From Phylloscopus collybita (Eukaryota > Chordata > Aves > Passeriformes > Phylloscopidae): 64,000 bases of DNA. A program made the translations under genes and the position numbers. The stretch covers positions 6,708,501 to 6,772,500 of the forward strand of contig JAJNNQ010000031.1 of the NCBI GenBank assembly GCA_027886175.1, in the 5' to 3' direction. The number at the start of each line of letters is the position of its first letter. Positions within the stretch are counted from its first letter, which is position 1. The notes under the pieces are model-generated. The model made no database searches. It was not told the DNA's origin and was given only the letters and a program-made list of their open reading frames with translations. Shown here one piece after another: positions 12,684 through 22,100 of this stretch.

Positions 12684-15600
12684 AATTTGTTTTTTTAATA
12701 ATCTGGAGACAATTCACTCCAGCTGGTTCACTTTGATAACATGTTAAAACTACATTCTGCTTACCCCTCATTATAAATTTAATTACATGTTAGTACATCA
12801 GCTGCTAGTAGGGAAAACTATGTTCTCCATTCCCTGTAAATACATAATTCAGCAGGTAAGGTTTCACAGTATGACACTGTTAAAAAAATCCCCAAACCAA
12901 GAAACATTTATTTATAGATTATTTGTAACTTAGTTTTGTATTCCAGTTCCTGACATGAACAGTAACAGCAGGAGGGGAGGAAAAGGTGTGAGGAGCACAG
13001 AAGAACAAGAATAACAGGTGCAGAGGAGCTACTTGGATAAGAGAAACTGAAAAGATATTCAGGGGCCACAGATTCAGAGGTGTTATTTTAATCAAATGAA
13101 ACGTATCAATCATACATTTATCTCCCAAAACACCAGTTTAGTGAGGGTGTGGATTAATAAATAGATTCTGATGAATATTAACCATCTTTCAGCAAGTACA
13201 CTGGCCTGCAACCATTTCTCTATCTTCAATCTGTATTGCTTCCTAGCAGCTTGGAAGGGACTGCAGTCTTGATGAAGAATCTGGTCACAAGTATAGAAGT
13301 ATAGTAGTCCATTATTCAGTGACAACAACAAACCTCTTGTTTGTCTCATCCCAGTTGCCATTCCACACAGTATTTCTGACTTGTTAAAGATCAGTGAGTT
13401 ACATGTGGAATCTCCCAGTGAAGTGCTGCTGCCTAGTCACAAGGCCTCTCACAGGGACACGTATCAAAAATACAATTTCAGAAAAGCGGTTTTCAACCAC
13501 GTGCCTCAATTTTTCCCTGGAATTACTGGAGCAAGTAAGAAAGTATCTGCCTCTATTATTATTCTTCTGCATAAACAAGCAAATGTTTAGGCTATTTTAC
13601 GTGGGAACCTCTCCTCTTGCTTTAAGTGAAGTGCTTCCAAGTGTGGTCAATGCAGCTGTTGTGCCCAGAGCAGCTCGGCCTCCTCTCCTGTTTCCAAATG
13701 CTCACAGGCAGGCAGCTGCTTCACCACACACTGCTTCTAAAGGACACGTGCTCATCCGATTAGGCTACTAAAAATATCTAAATACTTGCCTAACACTAAC
13801 TTTTCCACACAACCAACTGCAGGAGAAAAAAAGAATGCTGAAAGACAAACAGGGCAGAGGCTGCTCACAGTACAGTCTGAGAGAGGACAGAATGAAAATG
13901 CTGATAGCTCACGTTTTATAAAGCTCTGTGCCATGATGCACTGATTAATACTGGAACAACCCACCGAACAGCTGCTTGTTCTCATACATCTTTTTGTTTT
14001 GATAACCCTTTTTCATTCAGGAGTTAAGGAACATTTGTTACAGTTTTGTGGTAGTACTTAGATCCTGAAATCAAAACTCCCAGGTCACAGGAAAAACACC
14101 AGAAGAGCCAGAGAACTTGACATAATTCATAATTCTGCTAAACACCGAGCCAGCACAACAGTCTCAATATTCTAGATCCCAAAACTCTCAGAGTTCTTGT
14201 TTCTCAAACAAAAACATCACTTCATTTCACTTAGTGGAATGATCTGTAAACAATTCACAGTCACACTTCCTCATCTCTTAAATCTGATCAGGTAAATCTA
14301 CACAGGGAAAACACTGATCATTTCTCAAGTGATTCACATACTGGACAAGACTTTTTCTGCAATAATTTACTTCCTGTATGAGGAACTTACTCAAAACCAT
14401 CAGAGGTTGTCAGAAGACTTTAATTCCCCTCAGCACGCAGTCATAAGGGAAGAGAGAAGAGAGATAAGCCCAACGCTCCATGTCCAACATTTCACAACTA
14501 CTCAGTGAGAGAGGATTGCCTTTCTGGAAATGCCAGCAAGCCAGGACATTAAACCATTCACCTCCTCCTCCCCTGTGTCACTTCATTTATTTAACTTGAA
14601 AAGTGCCTTGATACATCTTGGCTACAAATAACTAACAAACAGCTTATGAGTGCAAATCACCATTAAAAAAATATTAAAACAATAAAGTCATGAACAAAGG
14701 GAGGAGGGTTTCTACAAACGTTATTAAAAAGAAACATTTTAATTTAAAGCTTTTTATTGTCAGACACAAACGCCTTCGTTTTTTCACTCTGAAAAGCACT
14801 TTTTATGAGTGGCCTGGTATTTTCATGATCAGAACATGTCTACTACCCTTTGGAAAGAATAATCTTAAACACCTCAGTCAGAACCATATCAAATGAACTA
14901 TCAGCTTTAGATTAGTGACTCAAAGAATCAAAGGGGTTTTTTTTAACTCTGTAGGCTACAAAATCATCTACAGAACAGCTACCAACAAGATACCAGGATG
15001 TTCATAGAATCATAACATACCCTGGGTTGGAAAGGACACACAAGGATCATTGAGTCCAACTCCTGGCCCTGCACAGGACACCCCAAAAATCCTACCATGT
15101 TCCTGAGAGCATTTTCCAAATTCCCCCTGAACTCTTCCCTGAGGAGCCTGTTCCATTGCCCAACACCCTCGGGGGGCAGAACCTTTTCCTGATATCCAGC
15201 CTACACCACCCCAGACACAACTTCACACCAGCCCCCAGGGCACCTGCCTCGCCAGCCCGGTTTCACGGTCAGGAACAGTCTCCCTGTGCAGCAACAGAGG
15301 GAAAGCCCTGCTGGCAATTACCTGATGCCACAGAGTAACTCCTTTGTTCCCCAAACACAACCCCCTCACCTGCTGTGTCCAGAGGCCTCTAACAGCTCAC
15401 ATTAATATTTCACACCGGTTTCCTAAGGCAGACCCACTTCACCTCATGTGCTCTGGGAAGAATGGAGCAACCCCTGTTATTGCAACTTCCTAGGAGTTCA
15501 ACGGGATCTTTAATATCCTTGCACCATCCTGTCACCAGAATGTGCCATGAAGGTTTTAAACACTGAGCTCAAAAATGCTGGGATTATGGCTGCAAGCAAA

Positions 15601-18046
15601 AATGCTTTAGGAGAAACTTGCTTGAATAATGTACACTTACAATGACAAATGCCACCTCATTTTTAAGAATAAATAACCACATTATTCCTTGCTTGACTAG
15701 AAAATATTCTGGAAGCAGAAAGAATAACCCACGTCTTCGTTTTCTAGAGAAAATATAAGTGAAGTGCAGAGGAGAGGGAGAGAGGGACAGGCAGATGGTG
15801 GCAGAAACCGAACACAGATGGACATACCACAATTTCCTAATTTTTGTCATTTGCTATCCTCCACAATGGCCACCCCAAAATGATGGCTAACTTACATTTT
15901 CCATTCTCTCATTATTTTTTTTCCTTTATTCATTTTTTCCCATAGACATTACTGGATGAAGTGTACAGAACCAAACACTGCTGAAAGCCTGTTCTCCAGG
16001 TGCTTTCAAGTGCCTGTCTCCAGGGGGAAGTGTGGAGTGTAAAGGCTCAAAGTTACCATCACTGTGCAGTTTGGAACGTGTTTCCACCCAAACAACAAAC
16101 CCAATCTCTGCTAATACAAAATCAGACTGTTCTTTCAGCACTCCATATCCTTCAAACACAGCTGCTTCCACACACAGAGAGAAAGTTCTTGGGCTTCCCA
16201 ACTCCCTTTCCCAGTAGATGTAACAACAGTTTCATGATCAGCTCTGCCACAGGTCAGCTGCCCTGGTCCCACGGTGCCCAGGGTGGAGCAGATGTTGGCA
16301 GAACTCTCCAACTCTTCCCTTTCGAGATGTGCCTGGCTGAAGTCACGCTCTGCCTTTTTCAGGGCTCATAAGAACAAACAAATCCTCACAGCACACACAA
16401 TGACAAAACTAGGTTACATCCCTGCAGCCATAAAATTATCTCCCCTGTGTATCTACATATTCCTACATCCACCTAGTCGACATCAGCATCTAATAGGCCC
16501 CATTTTGTGCACGATTTTTGTTTCATAAAAAATACTGGACATAAGTTACAACGTGCATTTCTGAGCCCCTGATATATGTATCGAGTTGAAACTACTCAGA
16601 GGCCCACCAAAGCCCCTCTGTCAGTCCCCTCCTCAGCTGGGCAGGGGAGAGAATGTAATGGAAGGCTCATGGAAGAGATAAGGGCAGGGGATGATCACCC
16701 ACCTTATCTTTGCAAGCAAAACAGATTTGACTTGGGGAAAAATTTATTTAACTCATTACTAATTAAAAATCAGAGCAGGATCATGGGAAATAAGAACAAA
16801 TCTCCTCCCCACCCTTCCTGCAGTCACCTCCTCACACCTTGTCTCTGTTGCTCCTTCCTCCTCAGGGGCTGGACTCCTCATACTCTTCCAGCATGGGGTG
16901 CCTCCCAGATGCTGCAATGTGACTTCTTTCTCAAGGGCTGTGGTTCTTCATGAACTCCTCCACCCCTTCCCTAACTCCAACACCAACACAGCCCAACCTG
17001 TGCTCGGACAAGACCTTGATTTCTATCAGTATGTTTACTATCCAGCAGAAAATGCTGTTCTCCAAGTACACGGAGAGTTGTGTCAGCAAAGGAATTTAAC
17101 CCTACTTTTCTGTTCACATCCCCTTCGGAAGTACACTTCTTGAAGCCACGTGAGTCCCACAGTTCATTAGTTCTTAAGAGAACAATACTAAGTTACACGT
17201 TTAATACTGTTGGTGTTTCGTGAGGCACCTGAAAAACTTCAAGCCACGAGCACTTAAGGCAACAGTAAAATCTTAAGAAACAACACACAGAGAGATACGC
17301 AAAAGCTCAAAAATAAGTTAAAGAGCTTGTCTAATCAAAGAACATCACAGTTTCAATCGTGTTGGAAATGACTTCTGAGACCATCGAGTCCAACCTATGA
17401 CCAAATACCACTTCATCAACCAGAGCATGGCAATGAGTGCCACGTCCAGCCTTTCCTTAAACACTCCCAGGAACCTCACCACCTCCCTGGGCAGCCCGTT
17501 CCAATGTCTAATCACCCGTTCTGGGAAGAAATGCCTCCCAACGTCCAACCTAAACCTCCCCTGGCGCAGCTCAAGACTGTGTTCTCTTTCCCATCTTTTT
17601 TTTCATAGAGAAAGGCAGCGCACACAAGACGATGGGAATTCCTACAGGTTCCAATTACAGTGTTATGAAACACGCACTGTCGGTACGAGGAACGGAAACA
17701 AAACACAACAAACAGCCCGGAGAGCAGCACCGGCGAGGACCCAGTGCCGAAGAGTAGAACGGAGGGGAAGGCGACACATCGGGCGGGCGATTCCGCTCCA
17801 CAAGGCGGGCGGGCGGGCGGGCGGGGGCCGGACACCGACACCGCGGGCTGGGGCTGACACAGCACAAATCCCGCACGGCGGGAGGGGCGGCGGGCGGGAC
17901 ACGGCTGGGAAGGCGCTGCTGGGCCCTGCCGGGGGAAGGCAGCGGGCGGCCCCGGGACGTACCGTACCTGCCACGAACACGACGAAGACGGAGCTGCGCT
18001 CCTTGGCGGCGGCGATGGCGGCGGGGACGGAGCCGCCGAACCACAT
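4015..18046 (-). CDS. UBXN4: UBXN4 (UBX domain protein 4, erasin), complete, 13 coding exons
   Basis: Thirteen minus-strand exons join in consistent phase to 1521 nt, giving 506 residues; the human protein is about 508 (from memory). Order: thioredoxin-like N-terminal region (residues about 1-110, starting [19 protein letters not shown]); Ser/Pro-rich linker (111-195); long charged coiled coil (about 197-313); UBX domain (about 314-391) with the FPR loop ([10 protein letters not shown]) that in this family contacts p97/VCP; a hydrophobic segment (about 410-431, [16 protein letters not shown]) that in human UBXN4 lies in the ER membrane; and an acidic tail ending NSTQQM. The known role is to tether p97 to the ER for ER-associated degradation. 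The ATG at 18046 has A at -3 and lies in a CpG island. One intron is GC-AG and one exon is only 29 nt. Confidence 0.95.
4699..4907 (-). CDS. UBXN4: UBXN4 coding exon 12, membrane segment
   Basis: Acceptor TTCGTGACAG|GCGGGA, donor AAAGCAG|GTAAGG. It encodes [19 protein letters not shown], then the hydrophobic [20 protein letters not shown], then a Ser/Pro/Gln linker. The hydrophobic block is the ER-membrane segment of the family. Phase 0 in, phase 2 out. Confidence 0.92.
5233..5364 (-). CDS. UBXN4: UBXN4 coding exon 11, UBX domain end with FPR loop
   Basis: Acceptor TGCTTCACAG|ACGGTT, donor TGCTGCCG|GTAGGT. It encodes [20 protein letters not shown] and [18 protein letters not shown] is the p97-contacting loop signature of UBX domains. 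44 codons, phase 0 at both ends. Confidence 0.95.
5703..5805 (-). CDS. UBXN4: UBXN4 coding exon 10, UBX domain start
   Basis: Acceptor CTGTCCCGCAG|TGCAAT, donor GCTGCACAG|GTAAAT. It encodes [20 protein letters not shown] then [14 protein letters not shown], the first two strands and helix of a UBX (ubiquitin-like) fold. Phase 2 in, phase 0 out. Confidence 0.94.
6501..6628 (-). CDS. UBXN4: UBXN4 coding exon 9, coiled-coil end
   Basis: Acceptor CCTTCCACAG|GATCGT, donor GAGCGAAG|GTGAGA. It encodes [20 protein letters not shown] then Ala/Gln/Glu-rich helix. Phase 0 in, phase 2 out. Confidence 0.92.
7428..7592 (-). CDS. UBXN4: UBXN4 coding exon 8, coiled coil
   Basis: Acceptor CTCTATTCAG|AAAGAA, donor GCAATG|GTAAAT. 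Exactly 55 codons of highly charged helix: [20 protein letters not shown], then [20 protein letters not shown] and on to RQQIAM. Phase 0 at both ends. Confidence 0.94.
7732..7786 (-). CDS. UBXN4: UBXN4 coding exon 7, coiled-coil start
   Basis: Acceptor CTTAAATTTAG|GTTAAC, donor GAAGAACAG|GTAACA. It encodes [18 protein letters not shown]. Phase 2 in, phase 0 out. Confidence 0.91.
7787..9325 (-). other. UBXN4 intron 6 (GC-AG), no internal features
   Basis: AT-rich 1.5-kb intron. It begins GCAAGT (minus strand) and ends TTTAG. I saw no repeat family, exon or RNA gene inside it. Confidence 0.6.
9326..9425 (-). CDS. UBXN4: UBXN4 coding exon 6 with GC donor
   Basis: Acceptor CCCTTGAAG|ATGAAG; encodes acidic linker [20 protein letters not shown] then [13 protein letters not shown]. 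The phase requires ending at GAAAG, and the intron then begins GCAAGT, a textbook GC-type 5' splice site. Phase 1 in, phase 2 out. Confidence 0.87.
9869..10028 (-). CDS. UBXN4: UBXN4 coding exon 5, linker
   Basis: Acceptor TATTTCTTAG|ATGCAC, donor TCTGCTG|GTAATG. It encodes a Ser/Pro/Ala-rich, low-complexity linker ([20 protein letters not shown] and on). Sequence conservation here is weak, as expected for this linker. Phase 0 in, phase 1 out. Confidence 0.85.
10619..10737 (-). CDS. UBXN4: UBXN4 coding exon 4
   Basis: Acceptor GGCTGTGCAG|ATCCTG, donor GTCAAACAG|GTAATG. It encodes [20 protein letters not shown] and [19 protein letters not shown], the second half of the thioredoxin-like domain. 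Phase 1 in, phase 0 out. Confidence 0.93.
11554..11582 (-). CDS. UBXN4: UBXN4 coding exon 3, 29-nt micro-exon
   Basis: Acceptor TTAAACAG|TGAAGC, donor CAAATTT|GTATCC. It completes a serine codon, encodes EACLQFSQI, and leaves the first base of a tyrosine codon. It is too short to appear as an ORF but restores the phase and the expected peptide between exons 2 and 4. Confidence 0.9.
12427..12529 (-). CDS. UBXN4: UBXN4 coding exon 2
   Basis: Acceptor GTCTTGCAG|GTGAAG, donor CCAAAAG|GTTTGA. It encodes [20 protein letters not shown] and [14 protein letters not shown] of the thioredoxin-like region. Phase 1 in, phase 2 out. Confidence 0.93.
12659..12683. repeat. (TA)n microsatellite
   Basis: About 12 uninterrupted TA units inside UBXN4 intron 1, read directly from the sequence. 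Confidence 0.9.
15003..15330 (-). mobile_element. CR1 LINE 3'-end fragment, antisense
   Basis: The plus strand reads catagaatcat...gggttggaaaggacac, the reverse complement of the CR1 3' terminus with its ATTCTATG-type tail, followed by the characteristic block tccaactcctggccctgcac and aacaccctcggggggcagaa. The element therefore lies on the minus strand, 5'-truncated as usual for CR1. Confidence 0.85.
16596..16990. mobile_element. Degenerate LTR fragment related to the solo LTR at 52.2-53.2 kb
   Basis: The stretch cccaccaaagcccctctgtc ... gagataagggcaggggatga ... tttgacttggggaaa ... cagcatggggtgcctccc follows the same order of blocks as the LTR at 52233-53175 but is truncated at both ends and diverged. 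I saw no terminal repeats or target duplication. Confidence 0.65.
17345..17610 (-). mobile_element. CR1 LINE fragment, antisense
   Basis: The plus strand contains gagtccaacctatgacc, then accacctccctgggcagccc and gttccaatgtctaatcaccc, the reverse complement of the conserved CR1 3' region (heterogeneous, moderately diverged). It lies on the minus strand within UBXN4 intron 1. Confidence 0.85.
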
Positions 18047-18330
18047 CGTGGCACCGCCGGGACCCGCCGCCCTCAGCGACAGCGGCACCGCGCCTGCGCC
18101 GCCGCCGCGCCAACCGCCCCCCGCGCGCCTGCGCGCGCCGCCCGGCGCTGCCGCCCCCCGATTGGCGGCCGCGAGCGGCACGCGCCCCGCCTGCCCCCTC
18201 CCTTCCCGGCCCGCGCGCGGGGGGCGGTGCCGGGTCCCTCCCCACCTCAGCCCGGCGCCATCTTGCCGCTCTAGCGAGCGACCTGAGTGCTTCCACCGCC
18301 GGGCATCGCCCCCTGCGCTGTCCCGCTGGG
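17760..18330 (-). promoter_or_regulatory. CpG island promoter of UBXN4
   Basis: A sharp rise in G+C and CpG (runs such as cgggcgggcgggcgggcggg, gccgccgccgcgcc, ggcggcggcgatggcgg) spans the UBXN4 start codon at 18046. The rest of the region is AT-rich, so this is a typical unmethylated promoter island. No TATA box is apparent. GC-box-like gggcggg motifs occur several times. The exact transcription start cannot be seen. Confidence 0.8.
17968..18046 (-). CDS. UBXN4: UBXN4 coding exon 1
   Basis: ATG at 18044-18046 (minus) with A at -3; donor GTGGCAG|GTACGG at 17967/17966. It encodes [20 protein letters not shown] and FVVFVA, the recognisable UBXN4 N-terminus. Ends in phase 1. Confidence 0.93.
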
Positions 18331-18339
18331 AAACGGGCT

Positions 18340-18815
18340 CGGGGCGTCAGGAGGGGTGGCGGGAGCTGCCCGTGTTTAGCCTGGGGAAGAGAAGGTTTAG
18401 AGGGGATCTCGTTTGTACAAGTCCTGTGAGGAGCGGCTGAGGGGGCGTCTCAGCCTGGCGAAAAGGAGGCTCACGGGGCCCCTTACCTGTCTGCAACTCC
18501 CTGACAGGAGGGTGGAGCCAGGTGTGAGTCGGGCTCTTCTCCCAGGGAACCAGCGGCAGAACGATAGGACATAGCGTTAAGCTGCGCCAGGGCAGCTTTA
18601 GGTTGGACATCCGGAAAAATCTCTTCACAGAACGGATGGCTAGACATTGGAACAGGCTGCCCAGGGAGATGGTGGAGTCACCGTTCCTCTCGTCTTTAAA
18701 GAAAAACTGAATGTGGCATTTAGTGCCGTGATCTGGTTGACGCGGTGTTTGGTCAGTTTGAACTCGATGATTTCAGAGGTCTTTTCTAAACCAGTTGACT
18801 CTGTGATTCTGTAAT
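18340..18815 (+). mobile_element. CR1 LINE 3' end, sense
   Basis: Plus-strand CR1 signature: tttagcctggggaagagaag, then ggctgagggg, ggagccaggtgtgagtcggg, gctttaggttggacatccgg, ttggaacaggctgcccaggg, and the tail ctctgtgattctgt near 18800. It sits just upstream of the UBXN4 promoter island. Confidence 0.87.
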
Positions 18816-18859
18816 GCAGAATAAATACCTCAGAATATAAGTATCTCAAATGCAAGTAC

Positions 18860-19150
18860 CAAGAGAATGGTGCCAGACTCCTTTCAGTGGTGCCCAGTGA
18901 CAGGATGAGCAGCGATGGCCGTACAAGAAATTTCACCTCAGTATGAGGAAGAAATAATTTACATTGAGGGTAGCAGAGCACTGGACCAGCTGCTCAGGGA
19001 GGGTGTGGAGTCACCCTCTCTGAGGACATTGCAAACCCACCTGGACACGTTCCTGTGTCACCTGGTCTAGGTGACCCTGCCGTGGCAGGAGATTTGGCCA
19101 GGGTGATCTCCACAGGTCCCTCCCAACCCTGACAGTTCGGTGATTCTCTG
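18860..19150 (+). mobile_element. Second CR1 LINE 3' end, sense
   Basis: Reads gaatggtgccagactccttt, cagtggtgcccagtgacagg, ctgctcagggagggtgtgga, acccacctggacacgttcct, tccctcccaaccctgacagt, then a ggtgattctctg tail near 19140. It is a separate, more 3'-complete copy directly following the preceding one. Confidence 0.85.
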
Positions 19151-22100
19151 AGGCAGCTGCCGGAGAAAGGGGCACCTCCTGCACCCGGGGCTGTGAGGAC
19201 CGACGGCCACGGCCATCCCTGCCCCAGCGCTCACCCTGGGGGAGGCAAGGGGTGACTGGGGGGAGAAGAGATGGAGGAAATGACAGAAATCCATGTTAAA
19301 TTGAGCGGTGGGCAGCGATCCTACACAAGGGGCAGGAGGTGAATCCCGGACAGTCATCCCTGCTCCCAGGCTTTGTGAGGGACTGGCACAGCACAGCCAG
19401 CAAGGCAGACGGACTCCTTGATAGGCATTTCACAGCAACGAGGACAGGACAGTTGATGTCAAATCAACTGATGATAACATTTTGGACAGAACACTGCACT
19501 TAAGCTTTTCTAAAACACCATTAGGACTGTGACTGTATGTGCTGGGTAACTTGCTGAGGCAGGCACTCAAACATTGAAAAGCCAAAAGACACACAGTCTC
19601 TCAGTCTGGAAAGCTTTCCCTGTTGTACCTTGTGTAACCGGTACAACAACTAAAAAACCCTACAAACTTAAAGTGAAAAGGAAGCAAATCAGTGTTGACA
19701 ACAGTGTACAAAATCTGTTTTACCTCTCCCAAGATGCAGCATGTAGAAATGATGTCAGTAATCCTGCTCACTGGGTAAGTTTTGCATGTTTGTCGTGCCT
19801 CTGCAAGTTTCTTAAAGAAACACCATCATAATGTGGTTCTGAGATGGATTTTTTTTTTAATGTATATTTATCCTACAAAACATTTAAGGGCAATACCAAA
19901 GGTTGGATAGCATCAAATGATAAATTTGGTTTTGGAGATCAACAAAGAGACATCGCTGTTACGCAAGTGCATGTAGAGAAGGAGGTTAGGTTGTAAGGTG
20001 TATCTTGAATTCTCTAATAAATTTGGATGCGTTGCACTAATTCTCTTGGCATTTCCAGCAACTGTAGTTGTATTTACTGCATCTGATTTGGAACCCTAAG
20101 CTGGAAGCCAATTTCACATGAAGAGTGAGTGAAATGTTGAACACTATGTTTTGAAAATTGTTTCGCAAATATGATTTTCAAACTCTTTGATACTACTTGA
20201 AACAAGGAAGAAAAAGAAGGGCTTACTATTGACTGGACATGTAATTTTTGTGAAGGTGTACAATCTCGTAGATCCTCAGGAACTATTTATGTTACATTCT
20301 CAAATAATGACAATTTTAGAAGTGGAATTCTCCAACTGTAGGGTCAGTGACTTGCTGTTGTTGGATGTGCCTTTGCTGTTCATCTGAGAGCCTTTAGCAC
20401 AGGTATGTCTGGAAACAACACAGGTCTGCAGTTTGTGGGCCTAGAAAAAGAGAGGATAACTAACTAGTAAGTAGAAATATGAAAAAGTAGTTTGACAGCT
20501 GGAGCATTACCTGGGAGTCAGTTCTTTGAAAGGGGATGTCTTGTGTGTTTTCAGTTATTGGCATGGGAAACAATGCAAGGCAGTAATTCACATTCTAAGA
20601 GAATAATTTTTTCTCCCCAAAACCAGGACACATCCATCTGGATTAAAAAGGAAAGTATCTTTATTAGGAATTCCTTTTTTAAATTGCGCTGTTGCTTCAC
20701 CCTAAATCGACAGTTAATTAATGAATCCAAGTTATCAGTATAAGCCAGTAAAAAGTCAACATATTTAAGCAACTGGAGTCAAGGTCTGCTGTATTTCCCA
20801 GATTGTATCAATCAGTGTGGTAGACTATCAGAGCACACTTAATAATGATGTTTCTTAGTAACTACATTGGAACACCAAAGAGGGGCAAAGCTAATTAACC
20901 CCTACAACTAGGGCAAAAGTTAGGATATTAGAAAAAAGCAGAATGCCAGTATCTCCCCCTCAAGTTCAAACTGAGGCCACTGTAATTCAAGTGTGGTGTG
21001 CAATATTGCTTGTAAATATTCTTTTTAAACTGGCAGGTAATTTTGGGAGATGAAGTGTAACAAATCCCTTGGTGCTGAAGTCAGTCCATACCCCAGCTGG
21101 TGTGGAGAGTGTCTTCCACCTCTGCCCACCTGTGTCTGAAACATTTCACTGCTGCCAGCACTGTGGACTGTCACCAATCCCCAGCTAATTCAGATTCCCA
21201 GTTAACTGGGACACAGGAGCAGAATTAAGAATAAACCTCACTGTTAAGCATTATGCACAGCAACACAGTTTATTTTTATAACTTATTCCAGTTTTAAAAG
21301 CGTACAACTGCCAGTGACACACAGGTTGTCCTCTACAGCTCTTTGGTTTACAGCACCAGGCTTATCTGACGTTCTGGTTTTCCTTCCCAAGTGCAGGCAC
21401 AGTCCATTACAGCTGCATGCATCCCATAGAATAACTCAGTGCATGAGCTTTACCAGTCAGACTGGAGAATGAAAAAATAGCAGCAAGCACTGAAGTGTTT
21501 GTGTCCTGGACCAAATTTCAGTGCTTATAATCATGTCTTCAGCAAGATCTACTTTCAGCCTGACGAATTTTGACCAACATCGTGAAACATCAAGCAGTTG
21601 CAATCAGGATAAAAAATGAACCTTGCAGTGAGGGCTGCTGAACTGAGTCAGGGCCAAACGCTGGCCCTGGGAGGACACAAGGCAGACACTGATGTAAGAG
21701 GAGGCTCATGCACCTCGTGGCAAGAACATAATTGCACTCATTGTCAAGTAATCCAAGAGGCAACTTAATTGTACTGAAGGTTTCAGATGTGAATGGTGAC
21801 TTTGGTCTTGGGTTCCAGAATAAGGTAACTTACAGGGACTTAATTTTCAGAATGTTCTGGAAACCAGGCCCTTTTAATGGTTCTGGTCTACACCCAAGAA
21901 ATGAAGCTTCCAAAATGAAGTCACATTAACATTGTGGACTTGAATTTTATACTTCCTGACATCAATAGCCAAAATACTCGAAACGTTTTAAATGTGAATA
22001 GGAGTAGGTCATTGAAGAGAGCATCAACCTTCATGAAAACCAAGCTGTAGAAACATTCAAGGGATTGAAATGATTCTTTTCATAGTTAGAAATATATAAA

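Larger units (their letters stand above)
12530..17967 (-). other. UBXN4 intron 1 (5.4 kb)
   Basis: Large first intron. It holds a TA microsatellite near 12659-12683, a CR1 3' end at about 15003-15330, an old LTR fragment at about 16596-16990 and a second CR1 fragment at about 17345-17610. No other exon was recognised; short ORFs there have no recognisable homology. Confidence 0.7.

Noticed and set aside
15926..16953. Several 84-125-codon ORFs in UBXN4 intron 1
   Set aside because: Overlapping frames on both strands in intronic and LTR-derived DNA, with no splice support or recognisable domain.
17397..18440. 347-codon plus-strand ORF and 172-213-codon minus ORFs over the UBXN4 promoter
   Set aside because: GC-rich CpG island DNA has few stop codons. 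These frames cross CR1 sequence and the UBXN4 first exon and have no recognisable product. Only the frame starting at 18046 is real.
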